A stretch of DNA of 64,000 nt from Argentina anserina (lineage: Eukaryota > Streptophyta > Magnoliopsida > Rosales > Rosaceae): positions 186,001-250,000 of the forward strand of contig NW_026089470.1 of NCBI RefSeq assembly GCF_933775445.1, written 5' to 3'. The position numbers were made by a program, and so were the translations under genes. Numbering within the stretch: the first letter of the stretch is position 1; each line of letters begins with the position of its first letter. The notes below the pieces were generated by a model. That model saw only the letters and a program-made list of their open reading frames with translations. It searched no databases and was not told where the DNA came from. This document shows positions 14,301 through 24,904 of this stretch, in pieces.

Positions 14301-14766
14301 TTTGCGTATCTTTACTATTCCAATTGTGTATCTTTTCATTTCTCGTTTGAGTATCTTTCTGTAAGGCTTCTGGTGCGAGTTTCTATTGTATTTGAGAGTT
14401 TTGCAAGTGTGGGAGTGTGTTTCTTTCAATCTGAGTATCTTTACATCGTTTGCGTATCTTTACTATTCCAATTGTGTATCTTTTCATTTCTCGTTTGAGT
14501 ATCTTTCTGTAAGGCTTCTGATGCGAGTTTCTATTGTATTTGAGAGTTTTGCAAGTGTGGGAGTGTGTTTCTTTCAAACTGAGTATCTTTACATCGTTTG
14601 CGTATCTTTACTATTCCAATTGTGTATCTTTTCATTTCTCGTTTGAGTATCTTTCTGTAAGGCTTCTGATGCGAGTTTCTATTGAATTTGAGAGTTTTGC
14701 AAGTGTGGGAGTGTGTTTCTTTCAAACTGAGTATCTTTACATCGTTTGCGTATCTTTACTATTCCA
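7600..14766. repeat. Higher-order repeat B, three overlapping copies of a 2.4-2.8 kb unit
   Basis: Landmarks at about 7606-9063 recur at 10218-11675 (offset 2612). Those at 9080-10560 recur at 11882-13362 (offset 2802, which is 2612 plus one 190-bp monomer). Those at 11018-12410 recur at 13374-14766 (offset 2356). Shared rare variants include gagtttctttacatcgtttc, the shortened gagtatctgtaaggct before gatccgag, tgtatctttcatttc lacking one t, and catcgttactg. The unit changed length between copies by gaining or losing whole monomers. Confidence 0.87.
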
Positions 14767-17206
14767 ATTGTGTATCTTTTCATTTCTCGTTTGAGTATCT
14801 TTCTGTAAGGCTTCTGATGCGAGTTTCTATTGTATTTGAGAGTTTTGCAAGTGTGGGAGTGTGTTTCTTTCAAACTGAGTATCTTTACATCGTTTGCGTA
14901 TCTTTACGATTCCAATTGTGTATCTTTTCATTTCTCATTTGAGTATCTTTCTGTAAGGCTTTCTGATGCAAGTTTCTATTGAATTTGAGAGTTTTGCAAG
15001 TGTGGGAGTGTGTTTCTTTCAAACTGAGTATCTTTACATCGTTTGTGTATCTTTACTATTCCAATTGTGTATCTTTACATCGTTTGCGTATCTTTACTAT
15101 TCCAATTGTGTATCTTTTCATTTCTCGTTTGGGTATCTTTCTGTAAGGCTTCTGATGCGAGTTTCTATTGTATTTGAGAGTTTTGCAAGTGTGGGAGTGT
15201 GTTTCTTTCAAACTGAGTATCTTTCCATCGTTTGCGTATCTTTACTATTCCAATTGTGTATCTTTACATCGTTTGCGTATCTTTACTATTCCAATTGTGT
15301 ATCTTTTCATTTCTCGTTTGAGTATCTTTCTGTAAGGCTTCTGATGCGAGTTTCTATTGTATTTGAGAGTTTTGCACGTGTGGGAGTGTGTTTCTTTCAA
15401 ACTGAGTATCTTTACATCGTTTGCGTATCTTTACGATTCCAATTGTGTATCTTTTCATTTCTCATTTGAGTATCTTTCTGTAAGGCTTTCTGATGCGAGT
15501 TTCTATTGAATTTGAGAGTTTTGCAAGTGTGGGAGTGTGTTTCTTTCAAACTGAGTATCTTTACATCGTTTGCGTATCTTTACTATTCCAATTGTGTATC
15601 TTTTCATTTCTCGTTTGAGTATCTTTCTGTAAGGCTTCTGGTGCGAGTTTCTATTGTATTTGAGAGTTTTGCAAGTGTGGGAGTGTGTTTCTTTCAAACT
15701 GAGTATCTTTACATCGTTTCCGTATCTTTACTAGTCCAATTGTGTATCTTTACATCGTTTGCGTATCTTTACTATTCCAATTGTGTATCTTTTCATTTCT
15801 CGTTTGGGTATCTTTGTGTAAGGCTTCTGATGCGAGTTTCTATTGTATTTGAGAGTTTTGCAAGTGTGGGAGTGTGTTTCTTTCAAACTGAGTATCTTTA
15901 CATCGTTTGCGTATCTTTACTATTCCAATTGTGTATCTTTACATCGTTTGCGTATCTTTACTATTCCAATTGTGTATGTTTTCATTTCTCATTTGAGTAT
16001 CTTTCTGTAAGGCTTTCTGATGCGAGTTTCTATTGAATTTGAGAGTTTTGCAAGTGTGGGAGTGTGTTTCTTTCAAACTGAGTATCTTTACATCGTTTGC
16101 GTATCTTTACGATTCCAATTGTGTATCTTTTCATTTCTCGTTTGAGTATCTTTCTGTAAGGCTTTCTGATGCGAGTTTCTATTGAATTTGAGAGTTTTGC
16201 AAGTGTGGGAGTGTGTTTCTTTCAAACTGAGTATCTTTACATCGTTTGCGTATCTTTACTATTCCAATTGTGTAACTTTACATCGTTTGCGTATCTTTAC
16301 TATTCCAATTGTGTATGTTTTCATTTCTCGTTTGAGTATCTTTCTGTAAGGCTTTCTGATGCGAGTTTCTATTGAATTTGAGAGTTTTGCAAGTGTGGGA
16401 GTGTGTTTCTTTCAAACTGAGTTTCTTTACATCGTTTCCGTATCTTTACTATTCCAATTGTGTATCTTTTCATTTCTCGTTTGAGTATCTTTCTGTAAGG
16501 CTTCTGATGCGAGTTTCTATTGTATTTGAGAGTTTTGCAAGTGTGGGAGTGTGTTTCTTTCAAACTGAGTATCTTTACATCGTTTGCGTATCTTTACGAT
16601 TCCAATTGTGTATCTTTCATTTCTCGTTTGAGTATTTTTCTGTAAGGCTTTCTGATGCGAGTTTCTATTGAATTTGAGAGTTTTGCAAGTGTGGGAGTGT
16701 GTTTCTTTCAAACTGAGTATCTTTACATCGTTTGCGTATCTTTACTATTCAAACTGAGTATCTTTACATCGTTTGCGTATCTTTACTATTGCAATTGTGT
16801 ATCTTTTCATTTCTCGTTTGAGTATCTGTAAGGCTTCTGATCCGAGTTTCTATTGTATTTGAGAGTTTTGCAAGTGTGGGAGTGTGTTTCTTTCAAACTG
16901 AGTATCTTTACATCGTTTGCGTATCTTTACGATTCCAATTGTGTATCTTTACATCGTTTGCGTATCTTTACTATTCCAATTGTGTATGTTTTCATTTCCC
17001 GTTTGAGTATCTTTCTGTAAGGCTTTCTGATGCGAGTTTCTATTGAATTTGAGAGTTTTGCAAGTGTGGGAGTGTGTTTCTTTCAAACTGAGTATCTTTA
17101 CATCGTTTGCGTATCTTTACGATTCCAATTGTGTATCTTTTCATTTCTCGTTTGAGTATCTTTCTGTAAGGCTTTCTGATGCGAGTTTCTATTGAATTTG
17201 AGAGTT
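13915..17206. repeat. Higher-order repeat C, copy 1 (3292-bp unit)
   Basis: This unit is followed immediately by a second copy at 17207-20498 with a constant offset of 3292 bp. Matching landmarks include tttgcatcg (13955/17247), caagtgttggag near 14258/17550, cttctggtgcgag, gatgcaag, tttccatcg, gcacgtgtg, tactagtcc and gatccgag. I found one clear difference, ctcatttgag near 15987 against ctcgtttgag near 19279. Confidence 0.93.
14520..14667 (+). repeat. Representative 148-bp monomer of the satellite
   Basis: This is a clean short-form copy, useful as a reference unit. It contains 69 T, 27 A, 30 G and 22 C, so it is about 65% A+T with a strong excess of T over A on this strand. Its first half, through the caaactga landmark, is unique sequence. 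Its second half is four gtatcttt boxes spaced 19, 22 and 23 bp apart, ending in ctgtaaggcttct. The flanking monomers at 14386 and 14682 (measured at the gtattt/gaattt position) sit exactly 148 bp away. Confidence 0.95.
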
Positions 17207-20200
17207 TTGCAAGTGTGGGAGTGTGTTTCTTTCAAACTGAGTATCTTTGCATCGTTTGCGTATCTTTACGATTCCAATTGTGTATCTTTTCATTTCTCGT
17301 TTGAGTATCTTTCTGTAAGGCTTTCTGATGCGAGTTTCTATTGAATTTGAGAGTTTTGCAAGTGTGGGAGTGTGTTTCTTTCAAACTGAGTATCTTTACA
17401 TCGTTTGTGTATCTTTACTATTCCAATTGTGTATCTTTACATCGTTTGCGTATCTTTACTATTCCAATTGTGTATCTTTTCATTTCTCGTTTGAGTATCT
17501 TTCTGTAAGGCTTCTGATGCGAGTTTCTATTGTATTTGAGAGTTTTGCAAGTGTTGGAGTGTGTTTCTTTCAAACTGAGTATCTTTACATCGTTTGCGTA
17601 TCTTTACTATTCCAATTGTGTATCTTTTCATTTCTCGTTTGAGTATCTTTCTGTAAGGCTTCTGGTGCGAGTTTCTATTGTATTTGAGAGTTTTGCAAGT
17701 GTGGGAGTGTGTTTCTTTCAATCTGAGTATCTTTACATCGTTTGCGTATCTTTACTATTCCAATTGTGTATCTTTTCATTTCTCGTTTGAGTATCTTTCT
17801 GTAAGGCTTCTGATGCGAGTTTCTATTGTATTTGAGAGTTTTGCAAGTGTGGGAGTGTGTTTCTTTCAAACTGAGTATCTTTACATCGTTTGCGTATCTT
17901 TACTATTCCAATTGTGTATCTTTTCATTTCTCGTTTGAGTATCTTTCTGTAAGGCTTCTGATGCGAGTTTCTATTGAATTTGAGAGTTTTGCAAGTGTGG
18001 GAGTGTGTTTCTTTCAAACTGAGTATCTTTACATCGTTTGCGTATCTTTACTATTCCAATTGTGTATCTTTTCATTTCTCGTTTGAGTATCTTTCTGTAA
18101 GGCTTCTGATGCGAGTTTCTATTGTATTTGAGAGTTTTGCAAGTGTGGGAGTGTGTTTCTTTCAAACTGAGTATCTTTACATCGTTTGCGTATCTTTACG
18201 ATTCCAATTGTGTATCTTTTCATTTCTCATTTGAGTATCTTTCTGTAAGGCTTTCTGATGCAAGTTTCTATTGAATTTGAGAGTTTTGCAAGTGTGGGAG
18301 TGTGTTTCTTTCAAACTGAGTATCTTTACATCGTTTGTGTATCTTTACTATTCCAATTGTGTATCTTTACATCGTTTGCGTATCTTTACTATTCCAATTG
18401 TGTATCTTTTCATTTCTCGTTTGGGTATCTTTCTGTAAGGCTTCTGATGCGAGTTTCTATTGTATTTGAGAGTTTTGCAAGTGTGGGAGTGTGTTTCTTT
18501 CAAACTGAGTATCTTTCCATCGTTTGCGTATCTTTACTATTCCAATTGTGTATCTTTACATCGTTTGCGTATCTTTACTATTCCAATTGTGTATCTTTTC
18601 ATTTCTCGTTTGAGTATCTTTCTGTAAGGCTTCTGATGCGAGTTTCTATTGTATTTGAGAGTTTTGCACGTGTGGGAGTGTGTTTCTTTCAAACTGAGTA
18701 TCTTTACATCGTTTGCGTATCTTTACGATTCCAATTGTGTATCTTTTCATTTCTCATTTGAGTATCTTTCTGTAAGGCTTTCTGATGCGAGTTTCTATTG
18801 AATTTGAGAGTTTTGCAAGTGTGGGAGTGTGTTTCTTTCAAACTGAGTATCTTTACATCGTTTGCGTATCTTTACTATTCCAATTGTGTATCTTTTCATT
18901 TCTCGTTTGAGTATCTTTCTGTAAGGCTTCTGGTGCGAGTTTCTATTGTATTTGAGAGTTTTGCAAGTGTGGGAGTGTGTTTCTTTCAAACTGAGTATCT
19001 TTACATCGTTTCCGTATCTTTACTAGTCCAATTGTGTATCTTTACATCGTTTGCGTATCTTTACTATTCCAATTGTGTATCTTTTCATTTCTCGTTTGGG
19101 TATCTTTGTGTAAGGCTTCTGATGCGAGTTTCTATTGTATTTGAGAGTTTTGCAAGTGTGGGAGTGTGTTTCTTTCAAACTGAGTATCTTTACATCGTTT
19201 GCGTATCTTTACTATTCCAATTGTGTATCTTTACATCGTTTGCGTATCTTTACTATTCCAATTGTGTATGTTTTCATTTCTCGTTTGAGTATCTTTCTGT
19301 AAGGCTTTCTGATGCGAGTTTCTATTGAATTTGAGAGTTTTGCAAGTGTGGGAGTGTGTTTCTTTCAAACTGAGTATCTTTACATCGTTTGCGTATCTTT
19401 ACGATTCCAATTGTGTATCTTTTCATTTCTCGTTTGAGTATCTTTCTGTAAGGCTTTCTGATGCGAGTTTCTATTGAATTTGAGAGTTTTGCAAGTGTGG
19501 GAGTGTGTTTCTTTCAAACTGAGTATCTTTACATCGTTTGCGTATCTTTACTATTCCAATTGTGTAACTTTACATCGTTTGCGTATCTTTACTATTCCAA
19601 TTGTGTATGTTTTCATTTCTCGTTTGAGTATCTTTCTGTAAGGCTTTCTGATGCGAGTTTCTATTGAATTTGAGAGTTTTGCAAGTGTGGGAGTGTGTTT
19701 CTTTCAAACTGAGTTTCTTTACATCGTTTCCGTATCTTTACTATTCCAATTGTGTATCTTTTCATTTCTCGTTTGAGTATCTTTCTGTAAGGCTTCTGAT
19801 GCGAGTTTCTATTGTATTTGAGAGTTTTGCAAGTGTGGGAGTGTGTTTCTTTCAAACTGAGTATCTTTACATCGTTTGCGTATCTTTACGATTCCAATTG
19901 TGTATCTTTCATTTCTCGTTTGAGTATTTTTCTGTAAGGCTTTCTGATGCGAGTTTCTATTGAATTTGAGAGTTTTGCAAGTGTGGGAGTGTGTTTCTTT
20001 CAAACTGAGTATCTTTACATCGTTTGCGTATCTTTACTATTCAAACTGAGTATCTTTACATCGTTTGCGTATCTTTACTATTGCAATTGTGTATCTTTTC
20101 ATTTCTCGTTTGAGTATCTGTAAGGCTTCTGATCCGAGTTTCTATTGTATTTGAGAGTTTTGCAAGTGTGGGAGTGTGTTTCTTTCAAACTGAGTATCTT

Positions 20201-20498
20201 TACATCGTTTGCGTATCTTTACGATTCCAATTGTGTATCTTTACATCGTTTGCGTATCTTTACTATTCCAATTGTGTATGTTTTCATTTCCCGTTTGAGT
20301 ATCTTTCTGTAAGGCTTTCTGATGCGAGTTTCTATTGAATTTGAGAGTTTTGCAAGTGTGGGAGTGTGTTTCTTTCAAACTGAGTATCTTTACATCGTTT
20401 GCGTATCTTTACGATTCCAATTGTGTATCTTTTCATTTCTCGTTTGAGTATCTTTCTGTAAGGCTTTCTGATGCGAGTTTCTATTGAATTTGAGAGTT
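17207..20498. repeat. Higher-order repeat C, copy 2 (3292-bp unit)
   Basis: This copy is head-to-tail with 13915-17206 and almost identical to it, with no length change along the whole unit. Similarity continues about 40 bp past the unit to near 20538. That is expected where the next monomer has the same local sequence. It is the cleanest recent segmental duplication in the left half of the array. Confidence 0.93.
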
Positions 20499-22207
20499 TT
20501 GCAAGTGTGGGAGTGTGTTTCTTTCAAACTGAGTATCTTTACATCGTTTGCGTATCTTTACTATTCCAATTGTGTATCTTTTCATTTCTCGTTTGAGTAT
20601 CTTTCTGTAAGGCTTCTGATGCGAGTTTCTATTGTATTTGAGAGTTTTGCAAGTGTGGGAGTGTGTTTCTTTCAAACTGAGTATCTTTACATCGTTTGCG
20701 TATCTTTACTATTCCAATTGTGTGTCTTTACATCGTTTGCGTATCTTTACTATTCCAATTGTGTATCTTTTCATTTCTCGTTTGAGTATCTTTCTGTAAG
20801 GCTTCTGATGCGAGTTTCTATTGTATTTGAGAGTTTTGCAAGTGTGGGAGTGTGTTTCTTTCAAACTGAGTATCTTTACATCGTTTGCGTATCTTTACGA
20901 TTCCAATTGTGTATCTTTTCATTTCTCGTTTGAGTATCTTTCTGTAACGCTTTCTGATGCGAGTTTCTATTGAATTTGAGAGTTTTGCAAGTGTGGGAGT
21001 GTGTTTCTTTCAAACTGAGTATCTTTACATCGTTTGCGTATCTTTACTATTCCAATTGTGTTTCTTTACATCGTTTCCGTATCTTTACTATTCCAATTGT
21101 GTATCTTTTCATTTCTCGTTTGAGTATCTTTCTGTAAGGCTTCTGATGCGAGTTTCTATTGTATTTGAGAGTTTTGCAAGTTTGGGAGTGTGTTTCTTTC
21201 AAACTGAGTATCTTTACATCGTTTGCGTATCTTTACGATTCCAATTGTGTATCTTTCATTTCTCGTTTGAGTATTTTTCTGTAAGGCTTTCTGATGCGAG
21301 TTTCTATTGTATTTGAGAGTTTTGCAAGTGTGGGAGTGTGTTTCTTTCAAACTGAGTATCTTTACATCGTTTGCGTATGTTTACGATTCCAATTGTGTAT
21401 CTTTACATCGTTTGCGTATCTTTACTATTCCAATTGTGTATGTTTTCATTTCCCGTTTGAGTATCTTTCTGTAAGGCTTTCTGATGCGAGTTTCTATTGA
21501 ATTTGAGAGTTTTGCAAGTGTGGGAGTGTGTTTCTTTCAAACTGAGTATCTTTACATCGTTTGCGTATCTTTACGATTCCAATTGTGTATCTTTTCATTT
21601 CTCGTTTGAGTATCTTTCTGTAAGGCTTTCTGATGCGAGTTTCTATTGAATTTGAGAGTTTTGCAAGTGTGGGAGTGTGTTTCTTTCAAACTGAGTATCT
21701 TTACATCGTTTGCGTATCTTTACTATTCCAATTGTGTATCTTTTCATTTCTCGTTTGAGTATCTTTCTGTAAGGCTTCTGATGCGAGTTTCTATTGTATT
21801 TGAGAGTTTTGCAAGTGTGGGAGTGTGTTTCTTTCAAACTGAGTATCTTTACATCGTTTGCGTATCTTTACTATTCCAATTGTGTGTCTTTACATCGTTT
21901 GCGTATCTTTACTATTCCAATTGTGTATCTTTTCATTTCACGTTTGAGTATCTTTCTGTAAGGCTTCTGATGCGAGTTTCTATTGTATTTGAGAGTTTTG
22001 CAAGTGTGGGAGTGTGTTTCTTTCAAACTGAGTATCTTTACATCGTTTGCGTATCTTTACGATTCCAATTGTGTATCTTTTCATTTCTCGTTTGAGTATC
22101 TTTCTGTAAGGCTTCCTGATGCGAGTTTCTATTGAATTTGAGAGTTTTGCAAGTGTGGGAGTGTGTTTCTTTCAAACTGAGTTTCTTTACATCGTTTGCG
22201 TATCTTT
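20138..22207. repeat. Higher-order repeat D, two copies of a 1162-bp unit
   Basis: Sequence 20138-21045 recurs at 21300-22207 with offset 1162. Shared markers are tgtgtgtctttacatcg (near 20720 and 21882) and tgtatgttttcatttcccg after an acgattcc module. The copies differ at taacgcttt (near 20945) against taaggcttcc (near 22107), so the second end has diverged. Confidence 0.8.
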
Positions 22208-24483
22208 ACTATTCCAATTGTGTATCTTTACATCGTTTGCGTATCTTTACTATTCCAATTGTGTATCTTTTCATTTCTCGTTTGAGTATCTTTCTGTAAG
22301 GCTTCTGATGCGAGTTTCTATTGTATTTGAGAGTTTGCAAGTGTGGGAGTGTTTTTCTTTCAAACTGAGTATCTTTACATCGTTTGCGTATCTTTACTAT
22401 TCCAATTGTGTATGTTTTCATTTCTCGTTTGAGTATCTTTCTGTAAGGCTTTCTGATGCGAGTTTCTATTGAATTTGAGAGTTTTGCAAGTGTGGTAGTG
22501 TGTTTCTTTCAAACTGAGTATCTTTACATGGTTTGCGTATCTTTACTATTCCAATTGTGTATCTTTACATGGTTTGCGTATCTTTACTATTCCAATTGTG
22601 TATCTTTTCATTTCTCGTTTGAGTATCTTTCTGTAAGGCTTCTGATGCGAGTTTCTATTGTATTTGAGAGTTTTGCAAGTGTGGGAGTGTGTTTCTTTCA
22701 AACTGAGTATCTTTACATCGTTTGCGTATCTTTACTATTCCAATTGTGTATGTTTTCATTTCCCGTTTGAGTATCTTTCTGTAAGGCTTTCTGATGCGAG
22801 TTTCTATTGAATTTGAGAGTTTTGCAAGTGTGGGAGTGTGTTTCTTTCAAACTGAGTATCTTTACATCGTTTGCGTATCTTTACGATTCCAATTGTGTAT
22901 CTTTTCATTTCTCGTTTGAGTATCTTTCTGTAAGGCTTTCTGATGCGAGTTTCTATTGTATTTGAGAGTTTTGCAAGTGTGGGAGTGTGTTTCTTTCAAA
23001 CTGAGTATCTTTACATCGTTTGCGTATCTTTACTATTCCAATTGTGTATCTTTACATCGTTTGCGTATCTTTACTATTCCAATTGTGTATGTTTTCATTT
23101 CTCGTTTGAGTATCTTTCTGTAAGGCTTTCTGATGCGAGTTTCTATTGAATTTGAGAGTTTTGCAAGTGTGGGAGTGTGTTTCTTTCAAACTGAGTATCT
23201 TTACATCGTTTCCGTATCTTTACTATTCCAATTGTGTATCTTTACATCGTTTGCGTATCTTTACTATTCCAATTGTGTATCTTTTCATTTCTCGTTTGAG
23301 TATCTTTCTGTAAGGCTTCTGATGCGAGTTTCTATTGTATTTGAGAGTTTGCAAGTGTGGGAGTGTGTTTCTTTCAAACTGAGTATCTTTACATCGTTTG
23401 CGTATCTTTACGATTCCAATTGTGTATCTTTTCATTTCTCGTTTGAGTATCTTTCTGTAAGGCTTTCTGATGCGAGTTTCTATTGAATTTGAGAGTTTTG
23501 TAAGTGTGGGAGTGTGTTTCTTTCAAACTGAGTATCTTTACATCGTTTGCGTATCTTTACTATTCCAATTGTGTATCTTTACATCGTTTGCGTATCTTTA
23601 CTATTCCAATTGTGTATCTTTTCATTTCTCGTTTGAGTATCTTTCTGTAAGGCTTCTGATGCGAGTTTCTATTGTATTTGAGAGTTTTGCAAGTGTGGGA
23701 GTGTGTTTCTTTCAAACTGAGTATCTTTACATCGTTTGCGTATCTTTACTATTCCAATTGTGTATGTTTTCATTTCCCGTTTGACTATCTTTCTGTAAGG
23801 CTTTCTGATGCGAGTTTCTATTGAATTTGAGAGTTTTGCAAGTGTGGGAGTGTGTTTCTTTCAAACTGAGTATCTTTACATCGTTTGCGTATCTTTACGA
23901 TTCCAATTGTGTATCTTTTCATTTCTCGTTTGAGTATCTTTCTGTAAGGCTTCCTGATGCGAGTTTCTATTGAATTTGAGAGTTTTGCAAGTGTGGGAGT
24001 GTGTTTCTTTCAAACTGAGTATCTTTACATCGTTTGCGTATCTTTACTATTCCAATTGTGTATCTTTACATCGTTTGCGTATCTTTACTATTCCAATTGT
24101 GTATCTTTTCATTTCTCGTTTGTGTATCTTTCTGTAAGGCTTCTGATGCGAGTTTCTACTGTATTTGAGAGTTTGCAAGTGTGGGAGTGTTTGTCTTTCA
24201 AACTGAGTATCTTTACATCGTTTGCGTATCTTTACTATTCCAATTGTGTATGTTTTCATTTCTCGTTTGAGTATCTTTCTGTAAGGCTTTCTGATGCGAG
24301 TTTCTATTGAATTTGAGAGTTTTGCAAGTGTGGGAGTGTGTTTCTTTCAAACTGAGTATCTTTACATCGTTTCCGTATCTTTACTATTCCAATTGTGTAT
24401 CTTTACATCGTTTGCGTATCTTTACTATTCCAATTGTGTATCTTTTCATTTCTCGTTTGACTATCTTTCTGTAAGGCTTTCTG
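22119..24483. repeat. Higher-order repeat E, nested 1014- and 1838-bp duplications
   Basis: Sequence 22456-23090 recurs at 23470-24104 (offset 1014). Sequence 22119-22480 recurs at 23957-24318 (offset 1838). The second pair shares ggcttcctgatg and an altered gtgtttttcttt/gtgtttgtcttt stretch. The overlapping offsets show at least two separate duplication events in about 2.4 kb. Confidence 0.75.
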
Positions 24484-24904
24484 ATGCGAGTTGCTATTGT
24501 ATTTTAGAGTTTTGCAAGTGTGGGAGTGTGTTTCTTTCAAACTGAGTATCTTTACATCGTTTGCGTATCTTTACGATTCCAATTGTGTATCTTTTCATTT
24601 CTCATTTGAGTATCTTTCTGTAAGGCTTTCTGATGCGAGTTTCTATTGAATTTGAGAGTTTTGCAAGTGTGGGAGTGTGTTTCTTTCAAACTGAGTATCT
24701 TTACATCGTTTGCGTATCTTTACGATTCCAATTGTGTATGTTTTCATTTCTCATTTGAGTATCTTTCTGTAAGGCTTTCTGATGCGAGTTTCTATCGAAT
24801 TTGAGAGTTTTGCAAGTGTGGGAGTGTGTTTCTTTCAAACTGAGTATCTTTACATCGTTTGCGTATCTTTACTAGTCCAATTGTGTATCTTTACATCGTT
24901 TGCG

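Noticed and set aside
18798..19328. The longest plus-strand frames (176 residues, also at 15506 and 27012) as a repetitive, cysteine- and phenylalanine-rich protein.
   Set aside because: Neighbouring units with the same sequence are broken by the 148- versus 149-bp length difference, so no reading frame is conserved. This is satellite sequence, not a gene family.
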